64,000 nucleotides of DNA from Yamagishiella unicocca (lineage: Eukaryota > Chlorophyta > Chlorophyceae > Chlamydomonadales > Volvocaceae), in the NCBI GenBank assembly GCA_003116995.1, contig BDSL01000021.1, forward strand, positions 62,001 through 126,000. The letters are read 5' to 3'. The notes beneath the pieces were generated by a model that was not told the origin of the DNA, ran no database searches, and saw only the letters and a list, made by a program, of their open reading frames with translations. Positions 15,001-26,838 of the stretch are shown here, piece by piece. The position numbers and the translations under genes were made by a program. The number at the start of each line of letters is the position of its first letter. Position 1 is the stretch's first letter.

Positions 15001-18000
15001 GCAGCATGTCCGCCACGGCGCGGCTCTCCGCGACGATACCCTCAAACTCGGGCATGCGGCCGTCCACCTTCTCCACGAACTTGTCCAGCTCGTCCAGTGC
15101 CTCTGTGGAGTCAGGGGCCTAGGGAGAGGGGGCCAGATTGGGGGGAGCAGCAGATGTTGGTGGTGAATGGCCGCTGGGAAGCCTAAGGACGTGACGAGAG
15201 ACCTTAACATAACATTAGACTGTACTTGCGGCGAATAAGATGAGCATACCGGTTCTGTCGCAGGATTAAAAGACCCGTGCCACCCTTGGACCTGCCAAGT
15301 TATTCCCTCCCTGTCTCAGCTGAATACTTAAGTAGGCACATTTCCTCGCATACCCATATGCCGCAGCCCTCACCCACGTGCTCCCGACCTTCCCCTCGTC
15401 CTCCGCCCTATCGCTCGACAACTCAAGCCCCACCTGGTGCAGCCGCGCCACGATGGACTCAAACTGCTCCACCGCAGCAACGTTGGTCGTGTGCCACCTG
15501 TCGGCCTGCCACACGAACAGAAAACACATTTTGTCAGGAAAGAGTTGATTGCAAAGCAGAAGTCAGCAACGTGCCAACCAGCCATTTCATGGCAGCATGG
15601 AGAAGCCCTGCACGTCCGTCGCTTTGGATTTCGACAGGAGCTGTGGGCAGCATTGGTTTCCTTTTCTGCGGCTGTACAGCCGATACAGCAACCGCGGCTA
15701 CTGCTGCGGCCGACCCAATCAATACTGTAGGTCCCTATGTTGCTGTCAGCGCCGTTATCCCGCTACCGTATTCCTACAACAGCGCTGGTCGCCGTCTCTG
15801 TCGCCGCCCCCCTTCGCCGCACCTGCCAGCCCAGCAGAGCCCCCCGCAGCGCCGCCGCCTTGTCCTCCAGCCACCTCTGCGCGCCCGTGCAGTCCACCGA
15901 CACCAGCCGGAAGCCCACCAGCCCCTCGCACTTGGCCGACACCGCGGCACCCACTGCCGCCAGCCGCACCACCTCCGCCTCGGTCTCCGCCAGGCTGTGC
16001 GCTGCGTCCTCCCACGCCGTCACATAGTCCACCAGGTCCACGGTGACCAGCCAGGCGAACTCGGAGAAGGCTTCCGCCAGGTCAGCGGGGGCCACCAGAT
16101 TCTGAAGGTGAGAGAGAGGGCGAGGGGGTTTCATACGAGAATCCGCGAATCCACGGCCGACAAACCGAGGGCGATGAAAGTGAGGCGAGGAGGGGAGGAG
16201 AGGGAGGAAGGGAAGAACGAGAAGGGCGCATTGAGACGGGGTGCCAAAATACTTGGTGGTACAGTGACGTTAAACGATGGTACCGTTTACATTAACAACC
16301 GCCCAAACACCGGAGACAAAACATTAAGGTCCCCTCAATCCCTGGCGCAGCCATGTCCATCCGTCGCGCAGTGTTCATGAGGCCGGCAGCCACTCTGCCC
16401 TACCTTGGTGACGATGCTGCGCACCATCTCCCTGCCGGCTACAGCCGCGGGGTCGGCAGCAGGGTCCACGGACGCCAGGTACTGCTCGAGGGCCATGTTG
16501 ACCACCTTGACAGAGATATCGTCAACCCTGAAACCGGGAGCAGGGAGAAGGTTGATGGGATTCGCTGGCGATGCCGATGCCGATGCCGGTGAGGGTTTGT
16601 TCTAGGGGTGGATAAGCGGCACGGCATGAGCATGGGATGTCGGGAGGTGCTCCGAAGGCATGGGGCGTGGGGCTCCGAGGTGGTGGGGCCGGGGTAGGGC
16701 CGTTACCACCAAAATGCGGTGTCGGTGGAGGTACCGTAGTGTGCTGCCCCTGGAGCTTGGGGTATGCAAGGACCGGACGCAGCGACGGGACCTAATGGCG
16801 GCCGGTGTGGCGGGACGAGAGGCAACTCGGCCGACAAGGCGCGGGCGGACAGCCGCACCGCTCTCTCAAAAGCCCTTTGCCTGCCTGCTGCAATCGACCT
16901 TACTTTGCGGTGGCAGCGATGATGTCATCGAAGGTGGTTACGATGGTCTCCTCCACCTCCTGGAGGTCCGGCACCAGCCGTATACCTTCATCCACAACCT
17001 GTCATTTGACAAGCAAGAGCATTACAGCTTAAATGCAGGTAAACACACCGCACGCTATCCCGGATTCCCATGTAAAAACAAATCCGCCCAGCCAGTGATG
17101 CAAAACCCACGGGTTGAGACAGGAAAAACACGACAGGAGGCGGGCACGTAGTGTTTTTTGTGGGTCAACACTTGAGTGCCCGCTGCCAAGGATCAAACCA
17201 CCATGTAGGACACACATACCTGCAGCGTCACCAGTAGCAGCGGTGGCGGCCAGGCGGTGTGCAGGTCCTCGCCCCACTTGGCCATCGCAGGATGTGTGCG
17301 CCGAAACCACGCGTTTGCGGACTCAGCCTTATCCTGCTGGCTCTCCTCCAGCTCCTGGCCGGCGTTGTACGGATAGCCCGCCACCGCATGCTCCTCACCA
17401 GGCTGTATGTCGTACTCACGCCAGAAGGTGCAACTGGCTTTGATTGACGACAGCACGGCTGTGCGGAGCTGGTCCGCCATCATGAGGGACACCATCTTGA
17501 TGAACCGCATCACCGCTGCCTGGCTCAGGCCAAACGGGTTAATGCCGTCGGTCGTCGCCTTGGAGACCCCGGGCCCCAGGGACATGGCGGCCACCGCTGC
17601 CGCCTCCGCGGCCGCCAGCGCCATGATCTCCGGGTCGTCTCCGGACAGGATGCGCTCCACGATGGCGATGACCTGCACGACAGCAGTGGAGCTACATCAT
17701 TAGCTTGCGCCCAAGTGCACAACGTCCAAGCGGAAATCCGCGTGACAAGGTTGAGTCAGACGTCATGCTGCAGCAAGCGAAGTGCATAAGGTAGGCCTTG
17801 CCAGGCGCATCGGGGTGTGATTACCCGTCAAACAAGAGGGGCACCGGAAGCTTCCCCAGCACCACGCCCCTCAAACGGGAACTCCCACCGCGGGCACCCT
17901 GCCACACCCCACAGCAGCTCGGCCCCGTCCCATGTCAGCCCCTTGCGGCACCTCCACGCAATGATCCGCCGCGCCTTACGACGCTGCTGCCATCGGCAAG

Positions 18001-21000
18001 TAGTGCTAGTAAGCCCCCATGACCTATGCGGCTTCCCGTCTGTTGACCCCTCGACTTGCCTTGATCGTCCAGTCGCTGGTCAGCATGTCCGCCACCAGGT
18101 CGCAGTGGTTGCGCTGCATGCGGGCATAGTCGCCCAGCCGCGCTGGCAGAGGCAGCTCGCTGAGGGGAGCGGGGGAGGTGAGGGCAACAGAGGATACCGA
18201 GTTAACGGAAGCTTCTTTCTTGCGCTGGTGGTAGCCCTTGGTGACACACACGCACGATCAACCCGCCCAAGGCAATCCTCCGAATGGAAACCCGTCGGAT
18301 TGCAGGTTTGTAACCCTCCCAGCGGCAACCCTCCATGCCGCAGGCCTCACCGCAGGTCGGTGACTGTGAGTGCGACGCAGCTGATGTCCAGGTCGCGATA
18401 CATCTGCTGCAGCGCGGTCAGCAGCGCGGGGTGGCCCACCACGGCGCCGCGCTTCACGTCGGCCAGCAGCAGCTCGAAGCCCTCCCTGGAGGGACGGGTG
18501 CGGGTTTCCAGGGCGCGGATCAGAACCACGGTCAAGGTTTGAGGGCTCCCATACCTCCAGTCTCGGAACTCGGAACAACCTGTTTTTGCGTTTGTGTTCC
18601 CACATGAATATCGACCCCACAGCCGCCCACAAGCCACCCAACCCCTCCTTCACTCCCACCTGGTGACATCCTGCGCCAGCTGGTTCCTCCCCTCCGCCGC
18701 GGGGTGATCGGGCTGGTTGACCAACAATACACGGCCGGGGGACAGAGAAGACAAATCGACGCAGCCCTGCGGTCAACATTAGCAGCAGCGACAAAGGATC
18801 AACAAGATGGCCAGGGGCTATTCTGCGGCACCACACTGGGCGGCATACTAAACCCACGGGGCGCCCTTCGTCCTCTCGCACCAACCCAACCCTCTCCCCA
18901 ATCATAAACACCTGTGGCGGTACGATGGCGCGGCTGTGGTGGCGTACGGGCTGTACGTTCGCTGCCGCCAGGTGCGCCGCTGCGTCCGGCTGCGTGAACT
19001 GCACGTCCACGATGGCCGACTTGACAGCGTACTTGAAGTTGGCGCGGAAGTCCTCGAAGTGGCCTGAGGCGCGGTGTGCGTAAATGGCGGGAACATTTCA
19101 TGTTATGTACCGCAAGCTGGCGGTTGGTACGGGGCGAGGGACCTGCTAAGTGGAAAGAGTTGTGACCAGGTCAACCCATTTGGTTGGCGCTGAGGTTATG
19201 CCACGATCGTTGCACGCCAGGGAGGACCCGAGGGTCATACGCATCGTTGCGCGGACAGGTCAAGCCCACGACTCTCGCATCGCCCACACACTGACGCCAG
19301 ACCCCTGAGCACCCTCCCAGAAGGTAACTGACGTCCCCAACAAAAAAGGGAGCGCCATGTCATACAAAGACCTGATTAAGACCGTTGGCGCGTCCCTACC
19401 GTTGGCATAGGTCGCGAGCCGCTGCGTGACATCGCCACCGACGCGCTTGTAGATCTTGCGCCTATAGAAGCACCACAGCATGCAAGCGATTGCTCAGCGA
19501 CTTCCGGAAAGCCATCCGGTCGTGCAAGAGGGGTCGCTCCCGAGTGTTGCCAAGCAAAGAGTGAGACGGTGAAAGCTTTGCCTTCTTGGAATGTTTTTTG
19601 CGTTAGGATGGCGATCAAGCGGTTGTGAACCACCTTCCCATCGGCAAGGCGCCCACCGAACCCTTAGCGAAACCACCGAGGCTTACTTAAAGGCGTCGTC
19701 CAGCACGTCAATGTTAGTGAAGAGCTGCTTGCTGACATACTCGGAGTAGCGGGCCTCCGTCTCACACTGCATGGGTCAAGCGGCGGACACCATGTGGTTC
19801 AAGCGGCGAACGCCATGTGGTTCAAGCGGCGGACACCATGTGGGTCAAGCGGCGAACGCCATGTGGGTCAAGCGGCGAACACCATGTGGGTCAAGCGGCG
19901 AACACCATGTGGGTCAAGCGGCGGACACCATGTGGGTCAAGCGGCGGACACCATGTGGGTCAAGCGGCGGACACCATGTGGGTCAAGCGGCGGACACCAT
20001 GTGGGTCAAGCGGCGGACACCATGTGGGTCAAGCGGCGAACACCATGTGGGTCAAGCGGCGGACACCATGTGGGTCAAGCGGCGAACACCATGTGGGTCA
20101 AGCGGCATGTGGGTCAAGCGGCGGACACCATGTGGGTCAAGCGGCGAACACCATGTGGGTCAAGCGGCGGACACCATGTGGGTCAAGCGGCGAACACCAT
20201 GTGGGTCAAGCGGCGAACACCATGTGGGTCAAGCGGCGGACACCATGTGGGTCAAGCGGCGAACACCATGTGGGTCAAGCGGCGGACACCATGTGGGTCA
20301 AGCGGCGAACACCATGTGGGTCAAGCGGCGGACACCATGTGGGTCAAGCGGCGAACACCATGTGGGTCAAGCGGCGAACACCATGTGGGTCAAGCGGCGA
20401 ACACCATGTGGGTCAAGCGGCGAACACCATGTGGGTCAAGCGGCGGACACCATGTGGGTCAAGCGGCGAACACCATGTGGGTCAAGCGGCGGACACCATG
20501 TGGGTCAAGCGGCGAACACCATGTGGGTCAAGCGGCGAACACCATGTGGGTCAAGCGGCGGACACCATGTGGGTCAAGCGGCGAACACCATGTGGGTCAA
20601 GCGGCGGACACCATGTGGGTCAAGCGGCGAACACTGTGTTGGTCACCGGCAACGTGCGCCACGCATATCCAAACCCTTTGGCAATTCCATGTGCGTTCTC
20701 ATGCGCACCGTGGTGCCAGCCACACCGCATGGCAACCCAGTATCAGTCAGCCGGCGATTTATACAATTACTGTTGCCATCGCTGCCCCCATCACCCTGCC
20801 GCACGTCATCTTGCGGGTCCACTCCCCTTAACTATGTTCACCACAGTGATGAGTACATCCCCCCTCACCTCTTCGCGCCGTCGCCGTGCCTGCCTCAGCC
20901 TGCAACCAACATCGTACGGGAGGGTTGCCGCCACGACAGGTCGTTAGAGCATGTAGCGCTACAGTAGAGGGAAAGTATTTGATTCCACTCAATACACCCA

Positions 21001-22523
21001 AGCGAATAGCGCACGGTATGTATCACCAGCCCCAATTCCCTAACGTAGACTCATCATTCTGTGGATCGGCCCCCGCACCTGAAGCTGAACCCCGCCTTGC
21101 TCTCGTCCTTGAAAAGCAAGTTGAGGCGCTTGACCCATTTCGTCTTACCGGTGCTCGCCCACGTGATGTAGTACATGTCCTGAGACCTGCGCAGGTTCAG
21201 GCGTGTGGGTGAGCGCAAGAAACATGTATCGACGTCCAACCATGCCACACGTGCATTGAGGCTTCTGACGCCCAACACGCCGCAAAGCTGTCAGTGCTGC
21301 TCAAGCTGCAACCCGACGACCGTCTTTCCTGTGCCAAGACTGCCTAGCTGCCATCACCGAGCAGCAACTGACAAGCCCTGCAGCGCATCCCCAGCTGGGC
21401 AGCCACGACGCGGGATGCATTGCCGCCCCTGCTGCTATCGGCTAACTGACGCCAAAAACTTTCCCAGCGTATACGCCGTATCCACAGAACCGCTTCATCC
21501 CCGATGCTGGTGCAAGGGATTGATGCGCTGCAAGCCCGTGTATGACCAAGGAAGTCAATGCACCCTTCATGCGGAAAACTGGCGCCACCGGGGCCCCTGA
21601 GTTTGCTGTGCGGCAGGTACCGCCACGTAGCTGCTGCTGCGGACCCAATCCCTGCTCTCATCCCTCCAACCACACGGGCCACGCCACCACCGTATCCCTC
21701 CCCAAACGGCCTAGCCTGTCCGGTACTTTGCCGCGTATGACCATCATGTGTTGCTACGCTACCACTTTCGGCCATCAGCTAGCGGGCCCCTGTCACTTCA
21801 CCGTCCCGGACGCGCTCACGAAAGTAATCCGCACCCTATGCGAGCCGCCGTTCCTGGCAGTGTCCAACCGACCAACCGCCAGACGGACCCCACAGGCGCC
21901 ATTTCCAAACCTGAGCCCTCCGCGCACCTGTCGTACTGGGTCACACGGCATGGTGCCCACGAGAACGTGCCCGTGGCGTCAAAGTACCGACTGAACCCCA
22001 GCACGCCCTGCTGCCCATCCTCCGCCGCCGCCGCTTCCGCCAGGCGCCGCTCCGGCGACACCAGCTCCATCTCCGGGCTGTCAAAATACTCCAGGGGCAT
22101 GCTAGTCGTGGTGCGCACCGGCAGCTGCCCAGTGCGGGGCCGCAGCCTGGTGCCCAGCTGCTGCTCCTCCGCCGGCACCCAGCCCAGTGGGTGCGTGGGC
22201 TGCGTCTGCACCTCCGGCACACCGCCGCTCGCCCCCTCTGCTCCCACCACGAAGTAGTCCGCCAGGGCCGAGCCATCCAGCGGGCGCGGCGGAAAGAGGT
22301 CCGATGCGGTGGCCGGGTCGAAGTAGAACTCGCATTGCGGCACACGGCGCGCAGGAGTCAGTACTGCTAGTGCTGGGCTGCTGCCATTGGCGGCGGAGGC
22401 TGCGCCATTGGCGCCACCGCCGGCGGGACTGGTGGCGTGAGTATGAGCTCCGTTCGCGCCAGGTGGAGAGACCTTTACAGGGATCTTGAAGCCCGGTACC
22501 AGGCCGCCTAAAGTTTGACCCAT
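1..22523 (-). CDS. Axonemal dynein heavy chain, inner-arm monomeric (DNAH3/7/12-like), 3' end outside window
   Basis: This is the motor subunit of an axonemal inner-arm dynein, an ATP-driven minus-end microtubule motor of the flagellum. The window holds about 50 exons, from the candidate ATG at 22523-22521 to the stalk. Positions 1-14 are already intron. In transcript order it encodes an N-terminal tail, linker, AAA1, AAA2, AAA3, AAA4 and most of the stalk. Typical heavy-chain motifs are AAA1 [13 protein letters not shown] and CFDEFNR, AAA3 GPTGTGKT with FVDDVNMP, and AAA4 [10 protein letters not shown]. The subgroup call rests on the AAA2 block: a P-loop-like [44 protein letters not shown] and [12 protein letters not shown], which follow human DNAH3/DNAH7 closely. 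AAA5, AAA6 and the C-terminal domain are missing only because the window ends. The join between the second (21079-21186) and third (19686-19771) recognised coding exons does not keep phase, so a small exon is probably unseen. No Chlamydomonas DHC number can be assigned from sequence reading alone. Confidence 0.95.
15..1424 (-). other. Dynein stalk coiled coil and microtubule-binding region, cut by window edge
   Basis: Exons lie near 1275-1424 and at 944-1102; they give heptad-rich helices ([22 protein letters not shown] and following) that form CC1. Exons 622-747 ([19 protein letters not shown]), about 443-499 ([10 protein letters not shown]) and 15 to about 220 ([12 protein letters not shown] to [16 protein letters not shown]) form the microtubule-binding tip and the start of CC2. 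The intron after exon 622-747 begins with GC, not GT (positions 621-620), with AAG before it and GCAAGT after. Confidence 0.85.
1718..3675 (-). other. Dynein AAA4 module
   Basis: Exons lie near 3461-3675 ([19 protein letters not shown]), 2889-3210, 2619-2690, 2153-2408 and 1718-1915. The P-loop is [12 protein letters not shown], the form with RQS that is usual for AAA4 of axonemal heavy chains. [10 protein letters not shown] and [19 protein letters not shown] follow. The last exon ([19 protein letters not shown]) leads directly into the first stalk helix. Confidence 0.9.
3899..6460 (-). other. Dynein AAA3 module
   Basis: Exons lie near 6298-6460 ([10 protein letters not shown]), 6003-6113, 5481-5813, 5099-5202, 4601-4865, 4229-4384 and 3899-4022. 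The P-loop is an intact GPTGTGKT in exon 5481-5813, and the Walker B stretch IFVDDVNMP lies in exon 5099-5202. The next exon carries [20 protein letters not shown], the sensor/arginine-finger region. AAA3 is the regulatory ATP site that gates release from microtubules, and everything needed for binding and hydrolysis is visible here. Confidence 0.9.
6671..8982 (-). other. Dynein AAA2 module with degenerate P-loop
   Basis: Exons lie near 8803-8982, 8405-8573, 8112-8189, 7823-7883, 7543-7680, 7306-7411, 6999-7105 and 6671-6793. The nucleotide-binding loop reads GYSYGAKT, where the canonical form has GxxxxGK[ST]. The sixth-position Gly is Ala, as I recall for DNAH7-type chains (AAKT). The following blocks ([70 protein letters not shown]) are strongly conserved. 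AAA2 in dyneins binds nucleotide without hydrolysing it, so the altered loop fits a structural role. Confidence 0.85.
9140..11251 (-). other. Dynein AAA1 module
   Basis: AAA1 is the main ATP-hydrolysing site of dynein. Exon 10978-11251 opens it ([20 protein letters not shown]). A short exon near 10728-10787 ([18 protein letters not shown]) and the exon near 10348-10447 supply the P-loop region [13 protein letters not shown] and NCSDGLDY. The exon near 10015-10118 carries the Walker B stretch ACFDEFNRI. Exon 9665-9814 carries [19 protein letters not shown], the sensor-I region. Exons near 9414-9500 and 9140-9330 complete the helical part. All residues expected for an active ATPase site are present, so AAA1 looks functional. 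Confidence 0.9.
11480..22523 (-). other. Dynein tail and linker exons
   Basis: These exons encode the N-terminal tail and linker that anchor the motor and swing during the power stroke. Exon 1 (21928-22523) is Ala/Gly-rich at first and ends in [10 protein letters not shown]. It joins in phase to 21079-21186 ([19 protein letters not shown]), the pattern found near the start of monomeric axonemal heavy chains. Further exons with checked boundaries are 19400-19461, 18912-19063, 18660-18712, about 18352-18489, 18060-18165 and 17220-17672. Others lie near 16900-17000, 16391-16528, 15830-16098, 15381-15510, 14810-15120, 14531-14721, 14081-14307, 13676-13866, 13247-13474, 12980-13093, 12710-12798, 12409-12532, 12116-12211, 11828-11968 and 11482-11666. 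Linker signatures include [45 protein letters not shown] and the [17 protein letters not shown] block that immediately precedes AAA1. Confidence 0.85.
19767..20637. repeat. 23-bp minisatellite, about 38 units, in a dynein intron
   Basis: An uninterrupted head-to-tail array fills most of the intron between dynein exons 19686-19771 and 21079-21186. The unit core is GTGGGTCAAGCGGCG followed by GACACCAT or AACACCAT, giving two alternating unit types. The first copies (19767-19865) carry GTGGTTCAAG or AACGCC variants. One unit near 20105-20113 is shortened. Because 23 is not a multiple of three and no unit creates a stop, all three plus-strand frames stay open for 345-398 codons. These ORFs are by-products of the repeat. 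Confidence 0.97.
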
Positions 22524-23627
22524 GCGCAGAGGAGGTAGATTTTCCCATCAATGCTTCAGTTACGGCAGTACGCCAGTACTGGCGTACTGCAACGGGATGT
22601 ATTTTATCCAGCCCCTTCCCCTTATACTGGGGAAACAGTCCCGGATGGTCGGAGGATGCCCTGAACGTTGCGCGAGGTCCTCACCCGAGGCCGTCACCCG
22701 AGGTACTGCTGCCGGTAAGACTCGCATCCACGCTATTCGTCTGGAGCTGGTCAAAGCTTACCCCTCCAGCCTCCCAGCGCCCAAGGTGTCCCATGCTAGG
22801 GATGCCGCACAAACCCCCTTGCAGGGGAACCCCTACGACAGCCGCTGCCGCGGAAGTAATTGGACTTTCGCGCCGCCCTCTGGGCTCGGTAACACGGCCA
22901 CTTACCCGGGGGGGCCCGGCTGGCTTCCTGCTTTATGCTTCGCTCCACGAGCAAGTTATTCCCCGATTGCAGTGCTGGTTCAAAGAGGGCTTTGGGAAGC
23001 TTGACCTGTGTTTAGGGATGCCCCTATGTTAGGAATGCCATTCGGCTGTTTATCCGGGCCTCCCCCTGACGTTGCGCACAGACCTGCACTTTCGCAGGAA
23101 CCTGCATTTTGCTCTGTAGTGTCTGCTTGACAGGCCTGCAACCCGCCGTGGAGGTAAGCTCAGGTTTGCCTGTCGACGTTCGGCCGTGCATGTAGCCCGA
23201 AGTGCGCCGCGTACCTTCTGACCGGGCCAGCAGCACCAGCGTCATCCCAATCCATGGTTATGATGTCAAACCTCAGCGCCTGCTAATACCGTCACATAAG
23301 TGCAAGAGCATCTTCAAGTCTCCTAAACGCGCAAGTTACTCCTGATTGTCCGTGCTATATCATAATTTTGATCAAGCATTGTAGCAAAAGGTCATTCGCG
23401 TTTAGCATAGACTCTTGGTCTACCGTCTAAGTTGCCCATGTTCGTACAACATGTTTACTGCTGAGCCTTCCACTGTTTCATCACTCTAGTGTCGCCAGCC
23501 TCGTATTATATATCGCATCCCTTACGTGTGTGTGTCCTGTTGTACGCGATTAACGGACAACGTCTTCCTTTCGGCCTTCATAGCACTCGCGGTAACCTTC
23601 TGTTACCGATTGAATCAATTGACCAAA
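22524..23627. promoter_or_regulatory. Divergent intergenic region between dynein and TRM61-like gene
   Basis: About 1.1 kb separate two start codons that point away from each other, so both promoters should lie here. The dynein side holds a 26-bp perfect palindrome. An 11-bp direct repeat (GTCACCCGAGG-like) sits near 22679-22705. The TRM61 side is AT-richer, with an ATTATATAT stretch at about 23505-23513, roughly 115 bp before the TRM61 ATG, that could be a TATA-like element. No convincing ORF fills the region. Confidence 0.5.
22565..22590. repeat. 26-bp perfect palindrome upstream of dynein ATG
   Basis: The half-site GCAGTACGCCAGT is followed at once by its exact reverse complement, with no spacer. 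It lies about 42 bp upstream of the candidate dynein start. It could be a dimeric protein-binding site or an RNA hairpin in the 5' UTR; the sequence cannot tell which. Confidence 0.85.
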
Positions 23628-26442
<2,815 letters not shown>

Positions 26443-26838
26443 ATGGGCTGCTGCAGGGTGACGGCCGGCGGGGGTCGGCAGCTCCGGGAGCTCCGAAACC
26501 AGGCGGCGAGCTGCGCGCGATCCAAGGTTACGTACGATGCATGTAATGCCGTCAAAACGGACTACGCAAACCTTTTCTAGTCCGCGGTGTACCATTATGA
26601 GTGTTCTGTCTCTTGCCGTGTAACAGCTTCCGAGCTGCCGCCGGGTCACCTCCTGTCAGACAGCCATCTGCTGTCACGACTGAAAGGCCCGTAACCTGTC
26701 ACTCCACGTATCCGAACCACCCCAGCAACCAGCCGGACACCCGCCATCTCTAGAGTCGTAACATAGCCGATTAATATTAGAACCGCTGTCAGACATGCGA
26801 GGCGCCCTAAGTCCCTGACCGCATCGCCGGCCCAGCAC
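26443..26838. other. Intergenic, TRM61 3' UTR and CotH promoter
   Basis: About 400 bp between two genes on the same strand. It contains the TGTAA signals and an AT-rich patch at about 26760-26790 (CGATTAATATTAG) that could belong to the next promoter. Nothing else was recognised. Confidence 0.5.
26542..26546 (+). terminator. TGTAA poly(A) signal of TRM61 gene
   Basis: TGTAA, the usual poly(A) signal of volvocine algae, lies 100 bp after the stop. A second copy is at 26619-26623. Confidence 0.6.

Noticed and set aside
19767..20637. CRISPR-like array
   Set aside because: Units are directly adjacent with no unique spacers, and the context is a eukaryotic gene.
19771..20967. Three overlapping plus-strand ORFs of 345-398 codons
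   Set aside because: They are the three frames of the 23-bp minisatellite, which contains no stop, and they lie in an intron of the minus-strand dynein gene.
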